This document shows positions 1 to 9,304 of a stretch of 64,000 nt of DNA, piece by piece. The DNA is taken from contig OY986436.1 of assembly GCA_963920525.1 (NCBI GenBank), forward strand, positions 26,735,318 through 26,799,317, written 5' to 3'. Positions within the stretch are counted from its first letter, which is position 1, and the number at the start of each line of letters is the position of its first letter. The translations under genes were made by a program, and so were the position numbers. This stretch comes from Dichetophora obliterata. Its lineage: Eukaryota > Arthropoda > Insecta > Diptera > Sciomyzidae. The notes beneath the pieces are model-generated. The model made no database searches and was not told the origin of the DNA. It saw only the letters and a program-made list of their open reading frames with translations.

Positions 1-326
1 AAAGTTATTGATCAAAGTTCGAAATCTGAAGATTTATCAAAATTTGTGCTTTTCTCGCTTAGCTTACCATTTAGCAATGCTGAGGTTGAGAAATTTTTTA
101 GTTATGTGAATCTTTCTTATTTAAACGAAAATTCGAAATAGAATGCAACAAAAACTCTTAAATAATTTGTTGAATGTAAAAACATGGCTGCATGTTAAAA
201 AAAAAAGGTTGTAATGCCTATCAAATACCAGATAGCTTAATAAAAAAATTTAGAAATGCGAATTTCCATGATAATAATACAAGCAACAATTTAAGAATTG
301 ACCCCGAAGATGTGCCTGAATTTTAG
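1..326 (+). pseudogene. hAT transposase C-terminal (dimerisation domain) relic
   Basis: From base 1 a frame reads to a stop at 139-141 and contains LPFSNAEVEKFFS. This resembles the hAT-family C-terminal dimerisation domain, whose usual form is LPxSNAxVERxFS. A second block in another frame (about 204-323, ending at the TAG at 324-326) reads GCNAYQIPDSLIKKF, the kind of tail that follows this domain. The break falls in an A-rich run (about 198-207), so a homopolymer frameshift is likely. Only the last 100 or so codons are in the window and the 5' part lies outside it. hAT transposases are cut-and-paste DDE enzymes that act in the nucleus. The domain call is fairly secure; the hAT subfamily is unknown. 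Confidence 0.7.
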
Positions 327-525
327 TTTTGTATATTGTATATCGTTACTTAAAATTCAAAAAACCATAACAATGTTTATAATTTTTTATAGGAGAAGAA
401 AATAAATTTAAGTGCGATAGTAATCAAATAAATAAATGTTTTTAAACTTGCTTCTGTGTTTTTTTTTTATATGCATATTTAGACTTATTTAGATATATTT
501 CTTTGAAATTTAAAGTGGAATATTT

Positions 526-1502
526 TTGTGGAATATAAAAATTGAAAGTGGAATATTTAGCACATTTTTTTTAACAAAAAGCATATTTTTTCAAAAATCT
601 TCTGGTCACACTGGTTGTGCAGAGCGCAAAAAAGATTGCTATCCTTGCCGAGAATTTATAAAAATTTCTGAAACTTTTTGCGAAGTAAACTTGCAAGCTT
701 TGCTAAATTTAACAATCCAGCGTTTGCATATATTGCAAAAGTCAGTTATTGATTCTTTGGAGGATAATGAATTATCTAATTTTTGTTTATTTTCGAAGTG
801 GGGTTTTGACGGAAGTTCGGGCAACAGCATCTACAAGCAAGCTTTTCACGGTCCGGATGCAAATGATGCATCGATATTTATAACCTCCATGGTTTCAATC
901 AAATTAGTTTGTGGATCTAAAGTTATTTGGCAAAATCCCCGAACTTCTTCAACAAGATTTTGTCGCCCACTTCGCATGGAGTTTATTAAAGAAACAGCAG
1001 ATGTTTCAAAAAAATTCAAAAATAGAGTAGCAGCACAAATTGGTGGCCTCAGCAAATCAGCTGCACAATGTGGAGAGAGATTAATCAAGGTAAGCCACAA
1101 CTTTATGTTAACCATGGTAGACGGTAAGGTATGCAACGCACTCTCTGAAACAACATCTACACAGAGGTGCTTTTTATGTGAAGGAAGGTACTATTAAAGA
1201 ATTCAATTCAATTGATTTAATGATTCAAAAAAATGTAAAAGTCGAAAACCTTCAATTTGGTTTATCAACATTATATGGTTGGATACGATTTTTTTAGTGC
1301 TTGTTACATTTGGCTGACAAGCTACCAGTCAAAAAATGGCTGATAAGAGAGGAAGCAGGTTGTATCAGCAAATAAGTCTAGAATTCGAAAAGAATTTAGA
1401 ATAAAACTTGGCTTAGTTATTGATTAACCAAAACCAGGGCTTGGAAGTTCGAATGGCGGCAATACTGCTTGAGGTTTTTTTGAAAATACAGTAATAACAG
1501 CA
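526..1502 (+). pseudogene. Transib/RAG1-like transposase, internal fragment, decayed
   Basis: A 223-codon frame (526-1197) contains KWGFDGSSG, then NPRTSSTRFCRPLRMEF, then MVDGKVCNAL followed by CFLC. The order matches the RAG1/Transib catalytic core: first Asp (codon 808-810, like RAG1 D600), a proline-rich strand, second Asp (codon 1120-1122, like D708), then a CxxC zinc pair (1168-1179). After a frameshift near 1180 the next frame gives FGLSTLYGWIRFF, a TAG, CLLHLADKLPVKKW, and later GLVID, a TAA, and GGNTA with a TGA, like the family's GNTARRFF block (RAG1 GNFARKL). Homology is clear only from about 600. The element is cut at 1502/1503 by Helitron-2, so the catalytic Glu region is missing here. 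At least four stops and one frameshift make it dead. The superfamily call comes from motif order seen by eye; a related DDE family such as Chapaev is less likely. Confidence 0.72.
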
Positions 1503-1510
1503 TCTTATTA

Positions 1511-1544
1511 TAAAGGGTGGTTAAATTTTAAGGGCCGATGTTGA
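1511..1544 (+). repeat. Left terminal inverted repeat of the DD41D mariner
   Basis: 34 bp; pairs with 6697-6730 on the other strand with one mismatch at the fifth base. Confidence 0.85.
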
Positions 1545-1679
1545 ATGTGAACCACACCTAAACGTAAATTTTTTTCTGCATTTCATTTGATATTTCTCAA
1601 TTTCAGACTAATTCAATTTGAGCCATGGAAAGATACAAATCAAGCAACGCATAGAAGTTATTTAGGCTTATCTTCTATA

Positions 1680-2607
1680 TACACGGTCCGCCACATAACT
1701 TATTTTTTTAAATTCTATAAAAAAAGCTACTGGATATTTTTTTAAATTATTTTTTTTATTTGAAAGTACAATTCTTCCGGTTAATAATGGAAAATAATTT
1801 TTTTCAAATGGCTGCCTCGGCTGGCCATGCACAAGCCTACACGATCGGTCCAATTTTTAAGCACATTATCGATTGTGTGCAGCTGTATTTCACCAATGGC
1901 TTCACGAATATTGTCCTTTAAAGCGTCAATTGTCTCTGGATTGTCGACGTAACACTTATCTTTGAGGGCACCCCACAAATAATAGTCCAACGGTGTCAAA
2001 TCGCAGCTCCGAGGTGGCCAAACGACATCAGCTCTGCGGCTGATAATGCGATCTTCAAAAACAGGGCGCTAAACATCGAGTGTAGCTTCGGCTGTGTGGC
2101 ACGTAGCGCCGTCCTGCTGAAACCAAATGTTGCCAATATCCTCCTCTTCAATTTTTGTGAACAAAAATTCGTTCAACATGGCCCGATAACGATCGCCATT
2201 GACTGTAACGGCCACTCCTTGCTCATTTTCGAAGAAAAATGGCCCAATTATGCCTCTGGACCAAAATCCGCACCAAACAGTGACTCGTTTTGGGTGCAGC
2301 GGCTTTCCACCCAAAAGCGGTTTCTGTGTGCGGGTTTTCTGTGCCCCAAATGCGACAATTTTGCTTGTTTACATATCCGCCAAGATCAAAATGAGCTTCA
2401 TCTGAAAAGATGATTTTTTTGGCAAAATCGGCATCTTCTGTAAGTCGATCGCAGGCCCACTTCCCAGCGTTGTTCAAGCGTATACACAACTATATTCGTT
2501 CAGCGGAAGGATAAAACTAATTATCTGTCAAATCAGACATGAGCTAAGTGTTACCATTCACGAAATAAGCACTAGTTGAAAAAAAACGTTATATTGCGGA
2601 CCCTGTA
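1680..2607 (-). mobile_element. rosa-type mariner copy A, internally deleted
   Basis: The ends at 1680 (TACACGGTCCGCC) and 2607 (GCGGACCCTGTA) are inverted repeats, with TA duplications at 1678-1679 and 2608-2609. At 928 bp it is about 370 bp shorter than copy B. The missing block corresponds to copy B about 6878-7260, where CAACGCTGGGA is joined directly to AGTGGGCC. It lies 9 bp inside Helitron-1 and is oriented opposite to copy B. Confidence 0.85.
1781..2489 (-). pseudogene. rosa mariner transposase, copy A, N-terminus deleted
   Basis: Three overlapping frames (2489-2223, 2314-2069, 1999-1781) together hold FSDEAHFDLGGYV, KRVTVWCGFWSRG, WFQQDGATCHTAEAT and LTPLDYYLWGALKD, so all three catalytic Asp blocks are present. 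The N-terminal DNA-binding half is missing because of the internal deletion. A small insertion near 2310-2330 (extra sequence after ENPHT) shifts the frame, and another break near 2069 separates the last two blocks. It cannot make an active enzyme, but the ends look intact, so it may once have moved with help from a full copy. Confidence 0.85.
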
Positions 2608-2639
2608 TATAAAAATGGATGTAGGTATGTGGCTATATC

Positions 2640-3960
2640 AATCGTAAAAAAACTCGGTTTCAATCGTAAAAAAACTAAGATTTGGTAATTTTGTTCAGAT
2701 GGTTACTGTCGGTTACTGTAAAAAAATGGGCGTGGTCGTAATATAAATACGCCCACTTTTTCGAAATCATGGCGATTCCGGAGTTCTACACATTTTTACA
2801 GTGAAACTTGCTGTTTAGGTGCTCCAAGAGGTGAACACTTTAAAAAAATGTTTTCACGCCCACTTTTAGCGCCCACAAATCAATATCTTTATATATAAAA
2901 AGAAAAACGATTTGTGTCTGGCTGTGTGATGTCTATAGACTCCAAAACTACTGGCCCGATTGACCTGAAATTTTGGCAGTCGATTTGTTTCAGGTACGAG
3001 ATGGTTGATGGAAAAAAATTGCCACACCTCCTTTTACCGTCCCCAAATCAATAAAAATGTTATATTTCAGTAGGTTTGGGTCGTATAAGGCTAAAATTTT
3101 GTAATTTAGTATGTACGGTAACTGTCGACAACTGTACTTAAAATGGGTTTCCACGCCCCCTTTTTCCGCCTACACCACAAATCAATGAAAATGCTTTATT
3201 TAATACGTTTTGGAAGTATAAGACTTAAATTTGGTAATTTGGTTTGTGTAGTTACTGACAGTAACTGTAAGAAAAATTGGTTTCCACGCCCTCTTTTTGC
3301 GTCCACAAATCAGTGAAAATGCTATATTTCAAGCAGTTTTGGCCGTATGGGGCTTACATGTGATACCGTAGTTTGTTTGTTTACTTTCGGCAATGGTACT
3401 AAAAAACGGCGTCATCGCTATATACAACAAAAATTCTATATTTCGCACGGTTTTGATCGTATTAGACTGAAATTTGGTTATTTAGTGCATATGGCTACTT
3501 TCGGCAGCTATACTGAAATTGGTGAATACATTTGGCATTTCTTGACATTTTCGTATATGGCAGTAAGGCGGTTTGTGGCAGAACAACGTCTGCCGAGGAG
3601 AGAGAGTGTTCCTGTGAGGTTTGGTAACGTTTGGACGAGGTGGCGTGGTACCTCCCATACAAGCCAAATTTGCGCTATCGGCCACAAACCAAATAAAGGA
3701 TATATATCAAACGGTTTCAATCGTAAAAAACTAAGGTTTAGTAATTTTGTTCAGATGGTTACTGTCAGTTACTGTACAAAAAAATGGGCGTGGTCGTAAT
3801 ATAAATACGCCCACTTTCTCGATATCATGGCAATTCAGGAGTTCTACACATTTTTATAGTGAAACTTGCTGTGTAGGTGCTCCAAGAGGCAGTCACGATA
3901 CATAAATGTTTTTACGCCCACTTGTACCGCCCACAAATCAATATCTGTATATATTAAAAT
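2640..3960 (+). repeat. Higher-order direct repeat inside Helitron-1
   Basis: A roughly 250-bp segment at about 2640-2900 (AATGGGCGTGGTCGTAATAT, then a GAGTTCTACACATTTTTA block) recurs at about 3712-3960, an offset near 1.06 kb. Both copies end in a TATATA-rich stretch followed by a CGTGATTTG-like or ACGATTTG-like motif, resembling the Helitron 5' tip. This suggests partial internal duplication or head-to-tail copies. Confidence 0.6.
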
Positions 3961-4419
3961 GAATCGTGATTTGTTCGGATGCTTAAAACTTGAAAACGAC
4001 TGGATCAAATTGGATACTTCCTTCTACGGGTTTGTTTGTAACTGCTACGCAAAAGTTTAGGAAAAAAAATAATGCCACACACCCTTTTATCGCCCACAAA
4101 TTAAAAAAAATGCTATATTTAAGACGGTTTTGGTCGTATTAAATTAAAATTTGTTAAATTAGTTCGTATGATAACTGTCATTAACTTTAATAAAAACGGG
4201 CGGGGTTTTTCATCTACGCCTACTTTTAAGAAAATATCAAAATACTTCGAAACTATTGGTCCGATTGAGCTCAAATTATGTATGTGGCTTTGCTTTTAAT
4301 TCCCTTTTAACTCCCACAAATATATACAAAATTTGTGTTATCGAATAGCTTTAGAGTTATGGGTCGCACAGCTTAGAATTTCGGTATTCGATCATAATTT
4401 AGACGTACTGAGTTGGACA

Positions 4420-5565
4420 AGGAGGAGGGGCACCTCCCATACAACCCAAATTCGCGATATCGAATAGCTTTGAAGTTCTAGGCCGCACAGCTTTGGAATT
4501 CAGTTTTTGACCTCAATTTACACATGCAGTTTCAATGATTTTATTTTATGGGCGTTGGACAGGGAGGCGTGACATTTATTTTACAACCCAAATTTGCGAT
4601 ATCGAATTGCTTTGAAGTTATAGGTTGACAGCTTAAGAATTCGTTATTCGAACTAAATTTATACATGCACTTTCATTACTTACATTTAATGGGCGTAGGT
4701 CAAAGGGGAGTGGCACTTTCCATACAACCCAACTTTGTGCTATCAAATAGCTTTGGAGTTATAGGTCGCACAACGCCGGAATTCAGTATTCGACCTCAAT
4801 GTACACATGCAGTTTCATTGATTTAATTTTATGCTCATTGGTAAGAGGGGCGTGGCACCTCGCATGTAACGTAAATTTGCGATATCGAATATCATTGAAG
4901 TTATAGGCCGCACAGCGTCAGAATTCAGTATTCGACCTCAATTTATACATGCAGTTTCATTAACTACATTTTATGGGTTTACGACAAGGGGGCGTGAAAC
5001 CTCCTATTTAACCCAAATTAGAGATATCAAATAGCTTTGGTGTTATAGGTCGCACAGTTTTTGAATTCAGTATTGGACTTCAATGTACACATGCAGTTTC
5101 ATTGATTACATTTTATGAGCGTTGATCAAGGGGGAGTGGCACCTCCCATACAACGAAAATTTGTGATATCGAACAGCCCTGAAGTTCAAGGTCGCACAGC
5201 ATCGGAATTCAGTATTCGACCAAAATTTACGCATGCAGATTTACTGATAAAATTTTTTAGAGTTTGCAGGGGGAGGGGGGCGAGACACCTCCAACTTAAC
5301 CCAAATTTGCGATATCGAATAGCTTTGGAGTTATAGGTAACTTAGCCTCGGAATTCAGTTTTCGACCTCAATTTACACATGCAGTTTCATTGGTAAAATT
5401 TTATTGGCCTATGGAAAAGAGGAGTGGCACCTCCCATACAACCCTTATTTGTGCTATTGAATAGTTTTGGAGTTATATGTCGCACAGTTTTGGAATTCGG
5501 TATTCGACCTCAATTTAGACATGCTGTTTAACTGATAACATTTTATGGGGGTTTGACAAGGGAGA
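4420..5565 (+). repeat. 142-bp tandem array in Helitron-1
   Basis: About eight degenerate units. Each carries variants of CACCTCCCATACAACCC, GATATCGAATAGCTTTGGAG, TTATAGGTCGCACAG, ATTCAGTATTCGACCTCAAT and CACATGCAGTTTCATTGAT. Anchor positions 4431, 4571, 4714, 4856, 4997, 5138, 5285, 5428 and the end at 5566 give spacings of 138-147. The array runs directly into the Helitron 3' terminus. Confidence 0.85.
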
Positions 5566-6730
5566 GTGGCAGCAACGCGCCGAGTTTCAGCTAGTTATGA
5601 ATATGAAAATGGACGTTCAAATCAAAATGTATATCGTGCACTTCGTGATTTTTTCGGTCAATTTAATCGTCCAAATGTGCGTACAATCGGAAAAATCGTG
5701 CAAAAATTTGAGCAAACCGGGTCTGTAGGAGATGTGAAAACACCAGTGCATGCTCGTACAGCTCGTACTGCAGAAAATATTGCTGCTGTTCGCGATAGTG
5801 TGGCTAAAGAGCCGTCCAACTCAAATCGTCGTCGTGCCCAACAATTGCACCTCTCACGCTCGTCGTTGATGAACATTATGCATAATGACTTGCATTTACA
5901 CGCTTACAAGGTGCAATTGACTCAAGAACTAAAGCCTCTTGACCATTTCAAGCGTAGTCAATGGTAAGAATGGTGGTAAGAAATGGCAACAGTGGATGTT
6001 GCAATTTTCGAAGAAAATCATCTTTTTCACCTCAGTGGATTCGTCAGTATGCAGAATTGCCGTATTTGGGCGAATGATAATCCAAAAGTGATTGTCGAAA
6101 AACCAATGCACCCACAACGAGTGACTGTTTGGTGCGGTTTATGGGCTGGCGGCATCATCGGGCTGTATTTTTTCCAAAATGAGGCCGGTCAGGCAGTTAC
6201 TGTGAATGGTGTTCGCTATCGTGAGATGATAACGAACTTTTTATGGCCCAAATTGGAAGATATGGATGTTGACGATATGTGGTTTCAACAGGACGGTGCC
6301 ATTTGCCACACAGCTAACCAAACAATGGCTCTTTTGCGCGACAAATTCAATGGCCTTGTTATCTCACGTGGTGGCGATGTAAATTGGCCGTGATTTGAGA
6401 TCATGTGATTTGACACCATCGGACTTCTTTCTTTGGAGTTATTTGAAAGAAAAGATGTACGTTGATAAGCCAGCAATAATTCAACAGCTAAAGGATAAGA
6501 TAATTCGGCACATTAACGGCGTAGAACCTCAATTATGCCTCAGCGTCATTGAAAATTTAGACCATCGGATGGAGGTGTGCCGCCGAGGCGGCCATTTGGC
6601 CGATATTTTGTTGCACACATAATTGAACCATACCAATATTATCATAATAAAAAGAAATGACAACAATTTCCTAAAAAATTTGTGTTTTATTCAAAATCAA
6701 CATCGGCCCTTAAAATTTAACCACCGTTTA

Positions 6731-8028
6731 TACAGGGTCCACTATCTAACGTTTTTTTTTCAACTAGTGCTTATTTCGTGAATGGTAACACTTAGCTCAT
6801 GTCTGATTTGATAGATAATTAGTTTTATCCTTCCGCTGAACGAATATGGTTGTGTATACGCTTGAGCAACGCTGGGAATTATTGCGACATTACTTTGAAA
6901 ATCATGGTAATGTTGCAGAATGTGTGCGAAAATTGCATATGGATTTTGGAAGAAGATAAGCACCGTCAGCTCCGTATGTTCGTTATCTTGTAAAAAAAGT
7001 GAAAGAAACTGGCATCCTCATCGATAAACCAAAGCGTGAAAAGCCAAAAGCAGTGCGTACACCCGAGAATATTGCTGCTGTGGCAGAAAGTGTGCGTGAA
7101 GCGCCATCAACATCAATTCAACGTCGTTCTCAACAATTGAACATTTCGGAGACATCATTGAGACGAATTTTGCATAAAGACCTTGGTATGACGCCATACA
7201 AAGTCCAATTGGTTCAGGAGTTGAAGCCAACTGACCATCCAATGCGTTTTTGCTTCGCTAAGTGGGCCTACGATCGACTTACAGAAGATGCCGATTTTGC
7301 CAAAAAAATCATCTTTTCAGATGAAGCTCATTTTGATCTTGGCGGGCATGTAAACAAGCAAAATTGTCGCATTTGGGGCACAGAAAACCCGCACGCATAC
7401 ATTGAAAAGCCGCTGCACCCAAAACGAGTCACTGTTTGGTGCGGATTTTGGTCCAGAGGCATAATTGGGCCATTTTTCTTCGAAAATGAGCAAGGAGTGG
7501 CCGTTACAGTCAATGGAGATTGTTATCGGGCCATGTTGAACGAATTTTTGTTCACAAAAATTGAAGTGGAGGATATTGGCAACATTTGGTTTCAACAGGA
7601 CGGCGCTACGTGCCACACAGCCGAAGCTACACTCAATATTTTGAGCCCTGTTTTTGAAGATCGCATTATCAGCCGCAGAGCTGATGTCGTTCGGCCACCT
7701 CGGAGCTGCGATTTGACACCGTTGGACTATTATTTGTGGGGTGCCCGCAAAGATAAGTGTAACGCCGACAAGCCAGAGACAATTGACTCTTTAAAGGACA
7801 ATATTCGTGAAGCCATTGGTGAAATACAGCTGCACACAATCGATAATGTGCTTAAAAATTGGACCGTTCGTGTAGGCTACTGCATGGCCAGCCATTTGAA
7901 TAAAATTATTTTCCATTATTACCCGGAAGGATTGTACTTTCAAATAAAAAAAGAAATTTGGGAAAATATCCAGTAGTTTTTTTTATAGAATTTATAAAAA
8001 AACAAAAAGTTATTTGGCGGACCATTTA
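6731..8028 (+). mobile_element. rosa-type mariner copy B, near full length
   Basis: The ends TACAGGGTCC (6731) and GGCGGACCATTTA (to 8028) are inverted repeats with TA on each side (6729-6730, 8029-8030). At 1298 bp it is full size for a rosa (DD41D) mariner. The right flank TAAAAATGGATCG is the same Helitron sequence that flanks copy A, but copy B points the other way. Confidence 0.88.
6846..7976 (+). pseudogene. rosa-type DD41D mariner transposase, one nonsense mutation
   Basis: The frame opens at ATG 6846 (MVVYTLEQRW) and runs to a stop at 7974-7976, about 376 codons, interrupted only by TAA at 6957-6959 (codon 38, where GAA is expected). The N-terminus has a helix-turn-helix pair (SLRRILHKDL near 7160-7190). 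Catalytic Asp codons are 7320 (FSDEAHF), 7599 (QQDGATCH) and 7725 (TPLDYYLW), i.e. 41 residues between the second and third, which is the rosa signature. Near the C-terminus an in-frame loss removes residues between MAS and HLNK relative to copy A. Apart from the single stop the protein looks complete, so loss of function is recent. Transposase cuts at the inverted repeats and integrates at TA. Confidence 0.9.
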
Positions 8029-8958
8029 TATAAAAATGGATCGTGATTTGTTCGGATGCTTAAAACCTAGTAACGACTGGACCAAATTAGATACTTTCTT
8101 CCGCGGATTTGTTTGTAATTGCTACGCGAAGGTAAAGGAAAAATAAAATGTTGCTACACCCCCTTTTACCGCCCAAAAATCAATAAAAATGTTATATTTA
8201 TGACGGTTTTTATCGTATTAAACTAAAATTTGGTAATTAAGTTCGTATAATAACTATAGGTACCTGTATTAAAAATGGGCGTGGTCCAACTATATATACG
8301 CCTACTTTTAAGAAAAGATTAAAAGACTTCGAAACTACTGACCCAATTGAGCTCAAATTTTGGCAGTGGATTTCTTTCGAGTACGAGATGGTTTAAGTTA
8401 TAACTGCCCCAGCCCCTTTTACCGCCCACAAATATATAAAAAATTTCCGATATCAAAATGCTTTGCAGTTACGGGTCGCACAGCCTCGATGCCTCACTGA
8501 TGACATTTTTTTGGAGTAAAAAACAAGGGGGAGGGGTACCTCCGATACAAGCAAAACATCAATTCCAAGCACAGCAACGGAATTCAGTATTCGACAACAA
8601 TTTATACATGCAGTTTTATTGATAACATTTTATGGGCGTTGGAAAAGGGGGACTGGCACCTCCCATACAAACCAAATTTGAGCTATTGAATAGCTTTGAA
8701 GTTATGGGTCGCACAGCATCGAAATTCAGTATTTCACCTAAATTTACACATGCATTTTAATTGGTAACATTTTATGGGCGTTAGAGAAGGGGGAGTGGCA
8801 CCTACCATACAACTCACTTTTGCGATATCGAATAGCTATGGAGTTATACTGCCGTCCTAAGAAAGAAAGTCACAAACGCCAAAATTCCAAAATTGAGATA
8901 AGGGCAGATTAGGAACCGCGAATGAGTTTCTGACTTTTGTGTTAAGCTAAGATTATTC

Positions 8959-9304
8959 GTGGCGACCGTAGCCTAGTGGGTAGAGTGCATGGCCCCTAAG
9001 CTAAAGAACCGCGGTAGCCCGGGTTCAATTCCAGCTCAGACAGAAAAGTTTTTTCAATTGAATTAATTTTTCTGTTCGGTCGTCACCTCTCTGCAGACAA
9101 TGGCAAACCTCAGAGAGTAAAAATTGCCATGTAAAGCTTCTGGAGAACATAAGCCGTTCGGAGTCGGCATAAAACACGTAAGTCCAGTTCTCGGTCATTT
9201 GTGATCAAACATTCAACAACACGCACAACACAATTGATCAATAGAAGCTAGGTCAAAGTCCTTCCAAGGGCTGAAATGGCCAGTTTATTTTTATATTTTT
9301 TTTT
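8959..9304 (+). mobile_element. tRNA-derived SINE
   Basis: 346 bp flanked by perfect 10-bp duplications AAGATTATTC (8949-8958 and 9305-9314). The head has a Pol III A box and B box in a tRNA-like arrangement (CCTAGTGGGTAGAG and GGGTTCAATTCC). The middle (TGGAGAACATAAGCCGTTCG) is unrelated to tRNA. The tail is T-rich, TTTATTTTTATA plus a T run, rather than poly-A. A plain tRNA gene is excluded because the acceptor stem does not close and the unit extends 270 bp further. It needs reverse transcriptase from a LINE. Confidence 0.85.
8969..9032 (+). promoter_or_regulatory. Internal RNA polymerase III promoter of the SINE
   Basis: A box TAGCCTAGTGGG at 8969-8980 fits TRGCNNARYNGG. B box GGTTCAATTCC at 9022-9032 fits GGTTCRANTCC. 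The spacing is that of a tRNA gene. Confidence 0.8.

Larger units (their letters stand above)
1671..5594 (+). mobile_element. Helitron-1, non-autonomous, with tandem-repeat body
   Basis: Starts TCTTCTATA after A1670 and ends CAACGCGCCGAGTTTCAG plus CTAG (5591-5594) before T5595, so it shows TC...CTAG ends and A/T insertion with no target duplication. Joining 1670 to 5595 rebuilds the mariner codons (GCT TA|T TAT GAA). The body holds a deleted rosa mariner at its 5' tip, a roughly 1.06-kb higher-order repeat (2640-3960) and a 142-bp tandem array (4420-5565). Phrases such as ACTACTGGCCCGATTGACC near 2950 are typical of HINE-type Helitrons. No Rep or helicase frame exists, so it must have been mobilised in trans. 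The longest frame (3347-3799) lies in repeat DNA and has no recognisable content. Confidence 0.82.
1625..6622 (+). pseudogene. DD41D mariner transposase, split and inactivated
   Basis: The ATG at 1625 starts MERYK; after a one-base slip it reads IKQRIEVI, then a stop and AY, to base 1670. The frame resumes at T5595 after Helitron-1 as YEYENGRSNQN, so the join restores the reading frame. Residues through 5967 form the paired helix-turn-helix (RRRAQQLHLSRSSL). The catalytic part (5983-6622) has RVTVWCG, WFQQDGAICHTA and, after a 4-base insertion near 6391, CDLTPSDFFLW. The second Asp codon is at 6292 and the third at 6422, giving 41 intervening residues once the insertion is discounted, hence DD41D. 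The first catalytic block is destroyed: family SDEAHF reads EENHLF here. Stops also lie at 5965 and just after it. The stop at 6620-6622 looks like the native end. It is clearly distinct from the rosa copies nearby. Confidence 0.82.
1511..6730 (+). mobile_element. DD41D mariner-like element, interrupted by Helitron-1
   Basis: Terminal inverted repeats at 1511-1544 and 6697-6730 match at 33 of 34 positions (outer end TAAAGGGTGGTTAAATTTTA). TA precedes the left end at 1509-1510. Removing Helitron-1 (1671-5594) leaves about 1.3 kb, the usual size for this superfamily. The right end touches the rosa mariner B, whose TA duplication overlaps the last TA of this element. The transposase is described separately. 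It appears to have inserted at a TA in the 5' tip of Helitron-2. Confidence 0.8.

Noticed and set aside
3347..3799. 150-codon reading frame in Helitron-1
   Set aside because: It lies in repeat DNA, matches no family, and similar repeat units carry stops in this frame.
8959..9040. Functional tRNA gene
   Set aside because: A and B boxes fit, but the acceptor arm does not close, and the unit is 346 bp with its own target duplication; it is a SINE head.
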